A stretch of DNA of 64,000 nucleotides from positions 20,804,001-20,868,000 of the forward strand of contig NC_081819.1 of NCBI RefSeq assembly GCF_030704535.1, written 5' to 3'. The notes below the pieces were generated by a model. That model was not told the DNA's origin, did not search any database, and worked only from the letters and a program-made list of their open reading frames with translations. Origin of the DNA: Vitis vinifera (lineage: Eukaryota; Streptophyta; Magnoliopsida; Vitales; Vitaceae). The position numbers and the translations under genes are program-made. Positions 1-12,356 of the stretch are shown piece after piece (within the stretch, counting starts at the first letter, position 1; every line of letters starts with the position of its first letter).

Positions 1-996
1 AGTGGTTATCAAGGGTGAAAGGGCTACCTGCCTACATAATTAACAAATGGCTTCTTTTGGTTTTTGGGAGGAATGATTTGATTTTCTTAATATTATCATT
101 AAGCCTTTTAGGGATTATAAGGATTGGTCAGGATGATGATTAATCAAAAGTTAAGGCAAATTTTGAATCTAAGCATACCAGCTATTTATTTTATTTTGTT
201 TATATCATAGGTAATCTCACGAACCTCGGTATATTCCTTAAACCAAGTGTACGTCTTGTTTGTCTGTGTGTCTTTTTCTGATTCTACTATTCTGTTTGTC
301 AAATTAGAAGAACCTTCATACATCAAAACCTACATCATTTACGCATGGCTGATAGTAAAAAAGATGATGTATCAAGCTATTTGTAAAAGCTAACTTGAAC
401 AATTTTCCCAAAGATCCCGGATGAGAGAACCTTCGATCGGGAGGATAAATGACTCCAAGTAGCATTCATGTATGATTTATATTTGATCCCATTGATGATA
501 CCTATCATTCTTCATCGGCTATCTTTGTTACTCTTCTCCTTTACTTTGAAAAAATAGAGTTGCTTACTCAAGTACAAGATGTCTATTAGACAAATAAATG
601 ACCCACCTGCAAAAGTGAAGCTCTATCAAATGAACTATATCACCTTGAGCCAAATGAAGCATGCATAAATGAATCAGATGATTAATATACAACACAGAAA
701 TATCACTTGTAGAAACCTTGGTGAAATTAGTTGAAATAATACCAGCCACCCTCCAATTAATTTATATAGCCTTTTGGACTTCTATGCCTTTCACACATCA
801 TTTTAAGGTCAAATATTTCAACATCTGAACTACATCTCAGACCATTAAAAATCTTATCAAAATTGATGTAAAGTCCCACATGAAAGACGACCAGCGACAA
901 CCTCCCTAGCTATCAATTCATTTAAGTATGTTATGGACTACAATACTTGACATTCCAATATAATTTCAGCCTCATCTACATGCTGAGCTGAGTATC
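1..996. other. 5' flank of fragment A; no gene seen
   Basis: No credible open reading frame is present. About 20-996 is a diverged paralogue of the 5' flank of gene B (about 1985-3071): both hold the same blocks around 'gacaaataaatg', 'gaagctctatca' and 'aatgaagcatgcataaa', and both run into 'tcccacatgaaagac'. Fragment A therefore kept its promoter-side DNA after losing most of its coding region. The same block recurs at 44654-45649. Confidence 0.75.
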
Positions 997-1285
997 ATGG
1001 AGCCTGTAGGTGATCTGGATTCAAGACAGCAGGCTCTCAAGCCTATTCAAACAAAGAGATCAGCAGGAAGAGAAGTAGAAGGAGATGGCGAAAAACCCGA
1101 GGATATCGAAGAAGAAGAAGAAGAACCTCTGAGTCCAGCTGCTCGAATATTTCATGAACCTTGCTTCAATGTCTAAGTCATAGCCATTGCTGGGTGCAAA
1201 ACCAGAATCAATGTTGATCTTTTTCCAGTAAAGAAGACCTCGAATCCTGATCCGGTAAACTCTGGCAGGATTTGGTGGACAATTC
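997..1285 (+). pseudogene. WSD1-like acyltransferase 5' fragment (copy A)
   Basis: The fragment begins with the same ATG and N-terminus as gene B (MEPVGDLDSRQQALKPIQ) and keeps the acidic linker and the LSP..RIFHE block. A TAA at 1174-1176 replaces a tyrosine codon. After the NVD codons the sequence jumps straight to the middle of exon 2 (KKTSNPDPV.SGRIWWTI), so the end of exon 1, intron 1 and the HHxxxDG active-site part of exon 2 are gone. Similarity to exon 2 stops at about 1285, where DNA resembling the 5' flank of gene D begins. No functional enzyme can come from this. An almost identical copy is at 45650, so the damage predates the 44.65 kb duplication. Confidence 0.9.
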
Positions 1286-2030
1286 TAAATTTTAAATAGT
1301 TTGATAACATTCTAAATTTTCAAAAAAAAACCTTTTATTCCAAAAAACAAAAACTAATTTAGAAAACCATTCCCAAAAAATAACTTTTTTAGAATGGGTA
1401 TCTAAAATATTCCTAACGTTCCACGTAGCAACTATGTGACATAAAGTACCATAAATTTAGAAATATTTTAAGGTATCATATTTTAAAAAAATATTTTAAA
1501 ATTTTTCTATATTTGTTTATATTATAAGATCCTTGTATTTATATCACAAATTACTCAAAAATATCCTTGAATGGTTTCTATTGATTTAAAAAGTAGTAGA
1601 ACAATTTATTTCTTCTGACAGTGTCGGTCGTTTTGGGCATTTTTTACAATTAAAACATGGCATGAAAGTTTGGTACGGTGGTTGAAATTATCATAAATTT
1701 GAAACGGATGCCCAAGTTCCGTCCAAATCTCAAAAATGACGGTTGGTTCAATTACTCTCCATGTGCAAGCCAAATTCTTTCCTGGAAAAACCCTTAAATC
1801 CATTTCTTGGAACTAAAATTTGTACCGTCTCTATCATTAATCCTAAATTCAATTTGAAATTCCAAACTTCAATATTATGAGTTCGAAATTAATTTCCAAT
1901 GTGGTCTTATAACTCATATGCCACTGGATTCTAGATAGGAGCAGAACCAACAATGGTGGAGACACGCCATCTTTCCATTTCCATTGATGACTTGAAGGGG
2001 GGCCTACCTACCTACATACCTATTAATAAG
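1286..2030. other. Relic of a D-type gene 5' flank and leader
   Basis: This stretch resembles the DNA just upstream of gene D (about 28600-29560), including 'gtgacataaagta', the block around 'catgaaagtttggta' and 'cattaatcctaaattcaatttgaaatt'. An ATG at 1953-1955 matches the upstream ATG of D at 29531 (ATGGTGGAG.CACGCCATCTTTC), but the match ends about 35 bases later, where the B-type 5' flank starts. The D coding region is absent. It is a scar of recombination between two gene types; the same scar lies at 45939-46680. Confidence 0.7.
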
Positions 2031-3071
2031 TGGCTTCGGTTTATTTAGATAATGAAGAAGAAACTAAAAACATGTACCCGGCCAAAAAAAGACTTTAGTA
2101 AGAGAAGTATATAAAAAAGACAGTACATTAAGCTATTCGTAAAGACCGATTTGATCGACTTTTCTTGAGATCCCAAATGAGAAAACCTTAGGAAGGGTAA
2201 AAGACTCCAAGTAACATTCACTTACGATATCAGCTTTTCCCCTTTACTTTGGCAGGTAAGAGTTACCTACTTAATTGCAGGATGTTTATTAGACAAATAA
2301 ATGCCCCAGCTACAAAAGTGAAGCTCTATCATGTGAGCTACCCTGAGCCAAATGAAGCATGCATAAAAGAATTAGATGCTTCTTTTTATATGTTTATATA
2401 TGTATAACATATGGTAAGATCATTCATGCAGTTTGTTGATTTTCTTGCAACGATTCTTAGTGAAAAAATTAGAAAAAAACAAAAGAAAACACACAAATTT
2501 AATATGATTTGACAAATTGTCTATATCCACGAGAAAAAAGAGGAAGACTTTCATTATATCTAAAATTAAGGTTATATAAAATAGTATTTATATTAACCAT
2601 CAGATATTAAAATTCTAAAAATACCCTTAAATCGTACCATGAATGGGCGTTGCCTCTCGCACCCCCAACATATCGTTCACCCTCAATAATAAAAATATGA
2701 ATTTGAATGAAAAATGTCATCATTCCACTATGTTCTACTTCAATATTTAACCATTTTTCTCCATATATATATATATATATAAAAGCCACATAATACAACA
2801 CAGCCTTTTTAAATGTGTTTCACACATCAGTTGAAGGTCAAACATTTCAATATCTCAACTATATGATGCGCGATTAAAAATCTTATCAAAATTGATGTAA
2901 ATCATGTTACTGGTGTCCCACATGAAAGACTTATGTGTCCTAGCGCTCCAACTAGCAACAACCTTCCTGTCATTTCATTTAAGTACGTTGGACTACTGCT
3001 ATATATGTGTTTGCACAATACTTGACATTCCGATATAGTTTCAGTCTCATCCAAAAGCTGAGCTGCGTGTC
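2031..3071. other. 5' flank of gene B
   Basis: Intergenic, AT-rich DNA with no credible reading frame. It is a paralogue of bases 20-996 and contains a short (TA)n run at about 2766-2780. The last 75 bases hold the presumed core promoter of gene B. Confidence 0.6.
3000..3006 (+). promoter_or_regulatory. Candidate TATA box of gene B
   Basis: TATATAT lies 66 bases upstream of the ATG at 3072. A start of transcription about 30 bases downstream would give a 5' leader of roughly 35-40 bases. The same motif precedes B' at 47649-47655. It is based on motif and spacing only. Confidence 0.5.
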
Positions 3072-6000
3072 ATGGAGCCGGTAGGTGATCTGGATTCAAG
3101 ACAGCAAGCTCTCAAGCCCATTCAAACAAAGAGATCAGCAGCAAGAGAAGTTGAAGGAGATGGCAAAAAACCCGAGGATATCAAAGAAGAAGAAGAAGGA
3201 GAAGCTTTGAGTCCAGTTGGTCGAATTTTTCATGAAACTTGCTTCAATGTCTATGTCATAGCCATTGCTGGGTTCAAAATCAGAATCAATGTGGATGTTG
3301 TTAAAGCCAATTTGGAGCACACTCTGCTTAAGCACCCTCGTTTCTCTAGCTTGCAGGTATGAAAAAAGCTTTTTGGTACATTAATTAATATCTTAGCATG
3401 ATATATATCTAAACCAAGCTTCTTTTACGTAAGGCTTTATTTGAATGCATGTCCTATTTTTTTGTTTTTAAAAGATAAAAACTCATCTCCTCTTGGCTTA
3501 TCAATTTATTTTTTTATATTATCTCGATTAGGTGAAGGACGTGAAAAAGGATGGAGGGATGAAATGGGTTCCAACAAAGGTGGACTTGGACAAGCACATT
3601 ATAATACCAAGCCTCCACCACACCATTTCTTCACCAGACAAGATGGTGGAAGACTACATCTCCAATCTCAGTAAAACCTACATAGACTACTCTAAGCCTC
3701 TTTGGGAGCTCCATATTCTCAACATTAAGACCTCGGATGCCGAGTCTGTCGCCGTTTTCCGAATCCACCATTCCCTGGGCGACGGCATGTCCCTCATGTC
3801 TCTTGTCCTCGCTTGCTCTCGTCAAATCTCCAACCCGAAAGCTCTCCCAACTTTGCCAGTGAAAAAGACTTCGAATCCTGATCCGGTAAAGTCCGGCAGG
3901 ATTTGGTGGACAATTCGACTGGTTTGGAATACTATTATAGATGTTTTGATGTTTCTGGCCACAACTCTCTTCTTAAAGGATACCATGACGCCACTCAGCA
4001 ATGGTTGGAAAAAGGGAGGTGGGCATGTGCCAAGGAGGTTTGTTTACCGAACCGTTAGTCTTGATGATATTAAACTAATCAAGAATGGGATGAAAACAGT
4101 AAGTTGATTCCAAAAACTGGCTCCACCCTTTAAGTTTCCTTGTATACTTGTGCTTTAAATAGAAACATAATACAACATTTTCATTTTTAAAAATAAGACA
4201 AATTTCAATTAAAATAATAATAATGATTATTTTAAAAAATAATTTAAAATAAATATAAATTGATTACCTAATTTATGTTTTTTATCAAATTTATTATTAT
4301 TTTTTTTTATATTTTTATTTAAAAATAAAATAGCCTACACGTGAAATATATAACAATGTAAACTTATGGGTTTACATTATTTAGACTTAATAAATCATAT
4401 TGTTTTGGGGCATTGCAGACTATTAACGATGTTGTAATGGGAGTGTCATTGGCTGGTCTTTCTCGATATCTCAATAGAAGATATGGTAAGCTTTCATTAA
4501 TTCTCAGTTCAATTTCTCTACCTACCCAACCATTGTATCCAAGCTTACAAGTCACATTGAAGCTATGTATATAATATAATCGATTGGGAAATTTGGAAGA
4601 GAGCTAGATAAAATAATCTTTAAACTATATGAGTAGAAACTCTTTAACATGTGTTCCATTTATTAATTGCAGGTGAGACCAAGGAAGATAAAGGAGCCAC
4701 CCAAAAGAAAAATAATCTTCCGAAGAATATTCGCCTGAGGGCAACTCTTATGATGAACATAAGACCATCACCAGGGCTTCATGTGAGTGATTTTCATATT
4801 CAATTTGAAAGAATATTTGTAGGAAAATGTGGCTGCTGTGTGGCCAACTTTAAGATATAATAGGGATTTTGTTTTCAACAGCTTTTAACCTCTGTTTTCA
4901 AAGTGTATAGAACAACAACGGTTAAGGTCATGTTTGGATGCATTTCTTACTTTTTATTTTTAAACATAAAAAATAGTATATAAAACATAGGAATTATTAA
5001 AGAAAAAAATAGAAAATAAAATGAAGGAAAATAAAATTTAAATTCAAAATCAATAATTTATTTTTATACGTTTCTTCAAACTCATTCTACTTAGTTCTTC
5101 TATCATATAAAGATCAAATAATTTTTAAATGTATAAATTTTTAACTAATTTTAATTATATTTAATTTTCTTTAAAAAATTTTATGGTGAAGTCAAATATA
5201 AGAAAACTATTTTTTTTAGCATTTTTTTTTATTTTCTTATTACTTCCCGAAAACCAAACAACCAATATATTACTTTGAAAGGTGTATAAGAGTATGAAGT
5301 TATGTTTTAATAGTAACTTTAATGTTTAAAAAGTTCTCTCAATAAGAGGATTATAATATACATTAAACTCGATACTCTAATTATTAGTGGATATAACTAT
5401 CAAAATGCTTTCAAAACACATTTGCCATTTAAATTAAAATATTAATTAATTTTCTATAGAAATATCTTCAATAAATTGTTAATGAAAAAAAAATGTTTTA
5501 ACAACAATCACCTTAAAATCCTTCATGTGCTACAAAACAAATTGATTGGTTTATTCATCATGAAATTTCATGGTAATTAGGCTTTAGCGGAGATGATGGA
5601 GAAGGGGTCTAAAGCGAAATGGGGAAATTGGATTGGATCTATGCTCCTCCCTTTTGTCATTGCCTTATATGATGACCCTTTAGACTATGTTCGTCAAACT
5701 AAAGCCACAATCGATCGAAAGAAGCATTCTCATGAAGCTATATTTACATGTTTCATTATTAAGACAGTTCTCAAATTATTTGGTGCTAAGGTATGAATTT
5801 CCTTATCCTTAATATTAAAATAGATCACCTAGGAAATTATACATTTTCAAGCTCCTCTTCTTCCAAAAAAAAATAATAATAAAATCTAACTTCTATTTTT
5901 TGTTTTCTTTCCTTTCTACTTTCTTCTTGTGATCTTACCTTGGAGATCTTTTTTTTGGCATGGCAAATAGGTTGCAGCATTTTTATACCATAGAGTTATG

Positions 6001-6846
6001 AATCACACGACAATGTGCTTCTCAAATGTGGTTGGACCTATGGAAGAAATCGGTTTTTATGGCCATCCAATGGCTTTCCTTGCTCCAAGCGTTTACGGCC
6101 AACCACAAGTAAGTCTATATATATGTGTGTGTGTGTGTGTGTGTGGTTATTGGATTAAATGGGTCATTGAAAACTCAAATATGCAAAAATGACCTTTGTG
6201 GTTTGAAAGCATGAACCATAATCAAGAAATTATATTTGTATTCATCAATTTTTTAATTACATTTATCATATTTATACATTCACTTTAAAATACTAACCGT
6301 ATTAATACATCACCTACAAATTTCCAATATTATAAAAACACCCTTCCTATTCTTCTCTTTTTTACACATTCACTTTAAAATACTAACCGTATTAATACAT
6401 TACCTACAAATTTCCAATATCATAAAAACACCGTTCCCATTCTTCTCTTCTATACCTATCATTTTTTTCTTTTTTTTTCTATTAACTTTTTTTCTTCTCA
6501 ATAATAAATCCTAAGAGAAACTATCTTTTAGGGCTTATTCTTCATGTAAATTTTGATTAAAAAAACATTTTGTAAAAATAGTTGAAAAACAAATAGATTT
6601 TTTTTTATAAATAATTAGAAGTGAGAAATCATGAAAAAGTTCAAAAGAAATAATATTAGGACTGACTTTTTATTATGTGTTTTGTTGTAGGGATTGATGA
6701 TTCATTTCCAAAGTTACATCAATAAAATGACATTTATTCTTTCAGTTGATGAAGAAATAATTCCTGATCCTAATCAATTATGTGATGATCTTGAAGAGTC
6801 ACTCAAGTTTATCAAGGATGCTGTTATTGCAAGAGATCTTGTCTAG
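3072..6846 (+). CDS. WSD1-like O-acyltransferase (wax ester synthase/DGAT), gene B
   Basis: The family joins fatty acyl-CoA to long-chain alcohols (wax esters) or diacylglycerol (triacylglycerol), usually at the ER membrane. Seven exons are read as 3072-3356, 3532-4098, 4419-4485, 4673-4782, 5581-5790, 5971-6108 and 6691-6846; every intron is GT-AG and the frame stays open for 510 aa, close to Arabidopsis WSD1 (481 aa). HHSLGDG at residues 174-180 is the HHxxxDG catalytic motif of the WS/DGAT domain. A hydrophobic stretch lies at about 224-243. SNVVGP (about 431-436) and the following PDP.QLCDDLEESL block mark the C-terminal DUF1298-type domain. An acidic linker (KPEDIKEEEE) is near the N-terminus. 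The start is the first in-frame ATG after the TATA box and is shared with copies A and B'. The substrate cannot be told from sequence. Confidence 0.88.
4930..5263. repeat. MITE-like insert in intron 4 of gene B
   Basis: The intron carries an AT-rich block whose left end (catgtttggatgcatttctt) is imperfectly inverted at its right end (acttcccgaaaaccaaacaa). The short size, AT-rich core and TTTGG/CCAAA ends suggest a non-autonomous DNA element. No clean target-site duplication was found. It is also present in B'. Confidence 0.4.
6124..6145. repeat. (TG)n microsatellite in intron 6 of gene B
   Basis: A run of about 11 TG units starts 15 bases after the exon 6 donor. In B' the run (about 50797-50822) is preceded by a longer TA run, so length differs between the two copies. 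Confidence 0.95.
6277..6450. repeat. Tandem duplication of ~89 bp in intron 6 of gene B
   Basis: Two adjacent units (6277-6365 and 6366-6450) share 'acattcactttaaaatact', 'cctacaaatttccaatat' and 'cataaaaacac'. The paralogous introns in C (12736) and E (34361) have a single unit, so the doubling is specific to the B lineage. It is kept in B' at about 50955-51128. Confidence 0.85.
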
Positions 6847-9800
6847 AAAAATTCCATAAAATAAGAATGATTATTACATGTTACATCCATATATGAACTA
6901 TGAAGATTTGTACTTTTATGGTCATTTGTGGTTTTAATCGAATGTGTTTTATAAATCTAAAGTGAAATGTTTTATTTTCGAATAAATTTTGAGCTTTATA
7001 ATGTTATATATATGTCACGTGCATGTATGCTTGGAAATTTTTATATGAGAATAAGACATGTGGGTCATGCCTTGTTTTGGGAATGAGCCTAACTTGGGCC
7101 AGCCTTGGGCTTGAGCCTAATTGGGTCTTAAGTTGGGCTAATTAGTACGATGAAGTCAAAGACTAGCAAAATTTTGGGCTCCATGATATCTCAAAATGTA
7201 AAATTGATTAAAGCCATTAATATCGGGCCACATCAACGGCTAAAGTTGCAAGGCGACAACTGCCATCACTTGGCAACTCCCAAGCCCTGTTGCTCTAATG
7301 GCTAGAGATATTAATCCGCCTGAACCCTAGAAAAAACTCATAGATATATATATAGAGAGAAAATATATTATACTTAAAAACAAATTTAAAATAATGATTT
7401 ATATACTCAAAAACAGTTTAATATAATGATTTATTTAGTTAAATATATTTAAGGACATAAAAAAATCATAATACAGATATGATTACTTTTTAATTATTTA
7501 AAAATATTTAAAATATTATTTTCCAGTTTATACTGTTCTTATATTTAATATTAAAAATTTTAATTTAATTACAAAATAGATGATGTAGTTTGATAAATTT
7601 AAAAAAATAATTAAAATTTATTTTTTTATTAGGTTTAATATTTTAGATTATAATAAATCGATTTTATGTGCTTTTATAAATATCAATCAAGTTTAGCTTG
7701 GTGGTGAAGTGGCGTGATAAAAGTTGTTTTCCCTTTATTAAATCCAACCTTTTTCTTTAATAATTTTAAAAACTTCAATGTTTATTTTTTATTTCGTTTC
7801 TCTTGCATTTATTGCAGGCCAAACTTGTCACAAAATACTTTGTCAAGTTCCTTCCTAATCTCTCTCCCCTCTAGCAATCTCCAGTGGACCCAGTCATTCT
7901 CTCAAGCCTTCAAAATCGATACAAGGACTAACAAAATGTGTGGACAGTAACATCACGAGTCATGAATAATCAATTGCATGCCTTCCTGATATTAAATATT
8001 GAATGTGATGTTAGAAAATTCTTAAAATTACAAATAATAAAATTGAAAATTCAACACCATACGGTAATCAAATTCACAATTTATGGGAGTAAATAAAAAA
8101 TAGAAGAAAATTAGGGATTCATTGGATAGTTCTTCCAAAACCTTATGTCCATGCACCAATGGAAACTTAATCATAAACTTCTTATTGTGAATAGAGATTT
8201 TTATCCCTATGAAGTTTTAACATATAATATAATATTTCTTGATATCTTCTTCCCATAAAAAAAAAAAAGATAAAATAAATACTGATGGGTAGTTACCATT
8301 AAAAGATGAGTCACATGGTAGCTAGATGTGTCTCACATTTTAGGGAAAATAATGTCTCAATGGATTTAATTTTAAATGGATCATAAAAATTGAAACATTT
8401 ATTTTATTTTATTTAAAATAAAAAATGTTTCCAACATGTCAGGCCGATGCGCACACACGAGATCCATACTGTCACAAATTCATTTCCAAACTAGTTATGA
8501 ACCATAACCTAATTCATTTCCAAACTAGTTATGAACTAGAACTCAACTTCACCTGGCCTCCATTTGCTGTGATATGTTGTCTTCATGGTTAATGTGTCAT
8601 CCCTATGCTAAACATTGAAAAAAGATGTTAGGGGCAACTTACTTTATCAAATATTTGATTTATGTACTATCATTTTGATAGACATTAAAATTAATTATTT
8701 CTCAAAAAAAAAAATTCAGTAGAAAAAATCTCAAACCAAAGAAAAGTACTTAGCATTAAACTCGAGAGAGTTGCACCACATATATATTTGTAGCTTAGGA
8801 CCACGGGGTTCTCACATCCATCAAGTTTTCGTACTTGATTTGTGTATTTGGCCGCCAAACATACAGAAATTGTAGCTCAAAATCTACTGGTTTAATTAAA
8901 GTGGCAGATTTTAAATTTTTATTTATTTCTTTGTGTATGGACTTTTAAGGTTCAAAATCAAGTGGGAAAGAGACAGCCCGCACCCTCAACTTTGCATTGA
9001 GTTGGATCTACTAATTAATTGGTAGCCAATAATCTTTTTTTTTCTTTCCTTCTGATCATACATATCCATTTAGAATTGATATTCAAGAGGATGTCAAGAC
9101 TCAGATTTGTTTTTCTTTTCAGATTTTCTTGGCTACCAATCATCATATCAAGAATTTTACATGAAAAAAAAAAATAAAAAATATCAATAATTTACTTTTT
9201 TTTATCTGTATTTCTATCCCTTGAATTGAAAGTGGAGCTAAGAAGAAAGAAAATATCCTAAACAACTAAAGTCCTTGAAATTAATCTCAATTTGATCTTA
9301 AAAAAATAAATAAGTGGAAGAAAACCATAAACCTTATTTCTGCAAGATTCAAACCCATCTATAATCCACATATTTCACCACTCCTGATGTCCACACTCTT
9401 TAAACCGCCTCACTTTTTATACGAAATGTTTGTTTATAAAAGAAAAAACTCTAAAATAAAAAATAAATAATAATAATAATAAAAAACATGTTAAAAGGAA
9501 GAGAAACATTTATGTAGAAGAGTGGTTGTTGATATGACAAGTGAAATGGTCATTTTGAGGAATAATTATATGACTAGTGCGTGTATTTAGAAAAATTGTG
9601 GTCCTTTTCTCTATATTTTTTCAAAGTAAGAATTGAAAACCCACTTTCCCTGTTATTTATACTTGTGTTTGTGGGTTGTTTTAAAAATAATTATAAAGGT
9701 AAGGAGAATGATTGATTAAAAATAAAGCATAAAAAAAATTATTTTTAATAAATATTTAGAAACATAAAAAAACAAGTTAAGAATATTCTAAACTCTCAAA

Positions 9801-10457
9801 TGAAGTTTTGTTCTAACAATTTTTTAGAACAAGTTTCTAAAACATTGTCAAATATATCTTTAATTTTCTATTGAAATGCCCATGTTGCAATTCAACTTGA
9901 TGACATAAAGTATAATAAATTTAGAAATATTTTTAAAGTATCATATTTTAAAAAGAATTTTTAAGATATGCTATAGTCGTTTATATTATAATTTATATCT
10001 CAAATTACTCATATTCATGAATGGTTTTTATATAGTTATTTAAAAAGCAGTATAACTTTATTTCTTCTAACAAGGTGTATTGCTAATATTGTAATTATAT
10101 ACTTGAACATATTACTATCTAATAAAATTTTAAAGGATATAACATATAAGGACTTGAAAGAATATTCTTGAAAATTTAGCATGTATCTAATTTTCATGCC
10201 TATCTAACCAAGAATTTGAAATGAAAATGAAATTCACTTTACAACTTTGAATCAAATCATCCTCAAATAAGAAAAGTTCCATCACTAATCTTTTGTGGAA
10301 AAACCTTCAAATCCTTTCTTCTTTTTCTTCTTTTTAATAATTTATATGGTCTCTATCATTAATCCTAAATTCAATTTGAAATTCGATTCTAGAAATAAAT
10401 AGTATGACTTCTTGTTCTAAACCCAGGTTGATCCTATAAATAGGAGCACAACCAACA
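6847..10457. other. Intergenic region between B and C; no gene seen
   Basis: It starts with the 3' flank of B, including the phrase 'cttgggcttgagcctaa' that also follows C, E and B'. Bases 7201-7330 are not matched in the C and E flanks. Base pairs 7776-7780 (CAATG) are the empty site of the copia element found in the right duplicate. From about 8640 on it resembles the DNA upstream of D (25830-29500). At about 9670-9830 it carries a MITE-like block shared with 28440-28640. Short reading frames here are chance. Confidence 0.7.
6981..6986 (+). terminator. Candidate poly(A) signal of gene B
   Basis: AATAAA lies 135 bases after the stop codon in a T-rich 3' flank. The motif is kept in the paralogous flanks of C, E and B'. 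It is inferred from motif and position only. Confidence 0.45.
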
Positions 10458-11366
10458 ATGGTGGAGGCACGCCATCTTTCCATTTCTATTCGTCTGTTGT
10501 TTTTTCATTCTGAAAGCAGCTAGCACCCTGGAAACCCAATCAGGTTTGAAGGACGCACTTAAGCCTATTAGAACTGCGCCCAAAGAAGGTGATGAAAAGG
10601 GAATGGTAGTTAAGCGTCATGATCAGGAAGATCATCAGCCATTGAGTCCAATGGCTCGTTTGTTTCATGAACCTGACTGCGATCTCTATGTTATCGGCAT
10701 GATCGGCACGAAAACTCGCATCGACCCTGATGTGTTTAAAGCCAACCTGGTGCATAGTCTCCTTAAACACCCTCGTTTCTCTAGTCTGCATGTAGAAATC
10801 TTGCATGCAAGAAGGAATGAACTTGCCATTTAGTAATTTAAAGCTACATTGAACATTTTTGAACTAAAATGCAGCGGTATTTCAAAATCAGGTTATGGAG
10901 GAGGAAAAGGGAGGAGAGACGAAATGGGTTCCAACAAAAGTTGATTTGGAAAACCACGTTATAGTTCCAGACATGTGTTCCGACATGGAAACATCATCAG
11001 ACAAGTACGTGGAAGACTACATTTGCAACCTCACTAAAACAACCCTAGACTTTTCCAAGCCATTATGGGACCTTCATCTCCTCAACGTGAAAACCTCCGA
11101 CGCCGAGGCCGTCGCCGTTTTCAGGATTCATCACTCCCTCGGCGATGGCACGTCTCTCATGTCTCTTTTACTTGCCTGCACACGCAGAGCCTCAGATCCC
11201 ATGGCTCTGCCTTCTGTTCCCATGATGAAGAAATCAAAATCATCGGCTGGGTCTGGAAGGTGGTGGAAGGCTTTCAGACAGTACAGTCCCTGATCCTCAC
11301 CAGCTGTTTGATGACCTTGAAGAGTCTTTCAACCTCATCAAGAATGCTGTGATGGCTAGAGACTAA
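10458..11366 (+). pseudogene. WSD1-like pseudogene C with exon 2 fused to exon 7
   Basis: This is a D-type copy. The normal start codon is CTG at 10528-10530, where D has ATG. The leader ATG at 10458 is followed by a one-base insertion that closes its frame. At the end of exon 1 the donor CAG|GTAAGG has become CATGTAGAAATC with about 20 extra bases. Exon 2 (from 10892) is open and keeps HHSLGDG, but at 11279/11280 it joins directly to the middle of exon 7, removing what corresponds to 30407-32909 of D, about 2.5 kb. The join shifts frame and stops at 11291-11293; the relic ends at the old stop 11364-11366. The same lesions are in C' at 60985, so they predate the large duplication. Confidence 0.92.
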
Positions 11367-12039
11367 ACTCCACAGAATGTCATGTAGCAAGGGCTAGGGT
11401 CAAAGTAATTAATATATATAATGTTCTGAAATAATTGTCTTAAGGTTCCTGCAATAATGATGTTGTATTAGATGGCTCTCTACTAAGTAAAAATGCCTCT
11501 CTACTGTATTTTTATCTTAATTCAAGTTCATATTTTTTGGACTTTATTTCATTTTTATTTACTGTATTTTGATGACTAATTATGGGTTCTTTCTAATTTC
11601 ATCTTTTAATTTTTTATTCTCCTTTTTTTTTTTTTGATTCCTCAGATCTTTTGCAGTATCTTAATTTTAAGGCTTAAATTCTACTTCATTTCATTAATTT
11701 CTTCCATAATTTTTAATTTTTATTATTATTAAATAATTGTAATAGCATTAATATGAAGTTCTGGGCTGGCTTACATAAGAACCCATCTCCTAGTTTATAT
11801 TGATCCCTACCATTTTATTAATGGATATAACTATCAAAATGCTTTCAAAACACATTTGCCATTTAAATTAAAATATTAATTAACTTTCTATAGAAATATC
11901 TTCAATAGAGTGTTAGTGACAAAATGGTATAAAAAAAAAAAAAAAAGAATGTTTTAACAACAATCACCTTAAAATCCTTCATGTGCTACAAAACAAATTG
12001 ATTGGTTTAATATTCATCATGAAATTTCATGTTAATTAG
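11367..12039. other. 3' flank of D type
   Basis: Near copy of 32997-33669, the DNA following gene D, including the 'gatggctctctactaa' block. It joins pseudogene C to the downstream 3' fragment, showing the C and D units were once the same arrangement. No gene is seen. Confidence 0.8.
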
Positions 12040-12319
12040 GCTTTAGCTGAGATGATGGAGAAGGGGTCTAAAGTGAAAGGGGGAAATTGGATTGGATGTA
12101 TGCTCCTCCTTTTTGCCATTGCCTTATACGATGACCCTTTAAATTATATTCGTCAAACTAAAGCCACAATCGATCAAAAGAAGCGTTACCATGAAGCTAT
12201 ATTTACATTTTTCATTATTAAGATGATTCTCAAATTATTTGGTGCTAAGGTATGAAATTCCTTATCCATAATATTGAAGATCACCTAGGAAATTATTGAT
12301 TTTCAAACTCATGTTCTTA

Positions 12320-12356
<37 letters not shown>

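Noticed and set aside
564..749. 61-codon minus-strand frame repeated at 45217
   Set aside because: Present twice only because of the large duplication. The diverged paralogue near 2280-2400 does not preserve it.
3441..3674. Frame of 77 codons starting in intron 1 of gene B (and 48090 in B')
   Set aside because: It starts inside the intron and reads exon 2 in the wrong frame; it is conserved only because the two copies are nearly identical.
7070..7160. Repeated 'cttgggcttgagcctaa' phrase considered as a regulatory or small-RNA element
   Set aside because: It recurs only in the paralogous 3' flanks of B, C, E, B' and C', so shared descent explains it.
11065..11352. Alternative frames through exon 2 of C, D and C' (e.g. 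30192-30485)
   Set aside because: They are out-of-frame readings of the conserved acyltransferase exon.
12317..12354. Possible CRISPR-like or satellite array at the TAA run and TA/TG runs
   Set aside because: These are plain microsatellites of 2-3 base units with no spacers, in a plant nuclear context.
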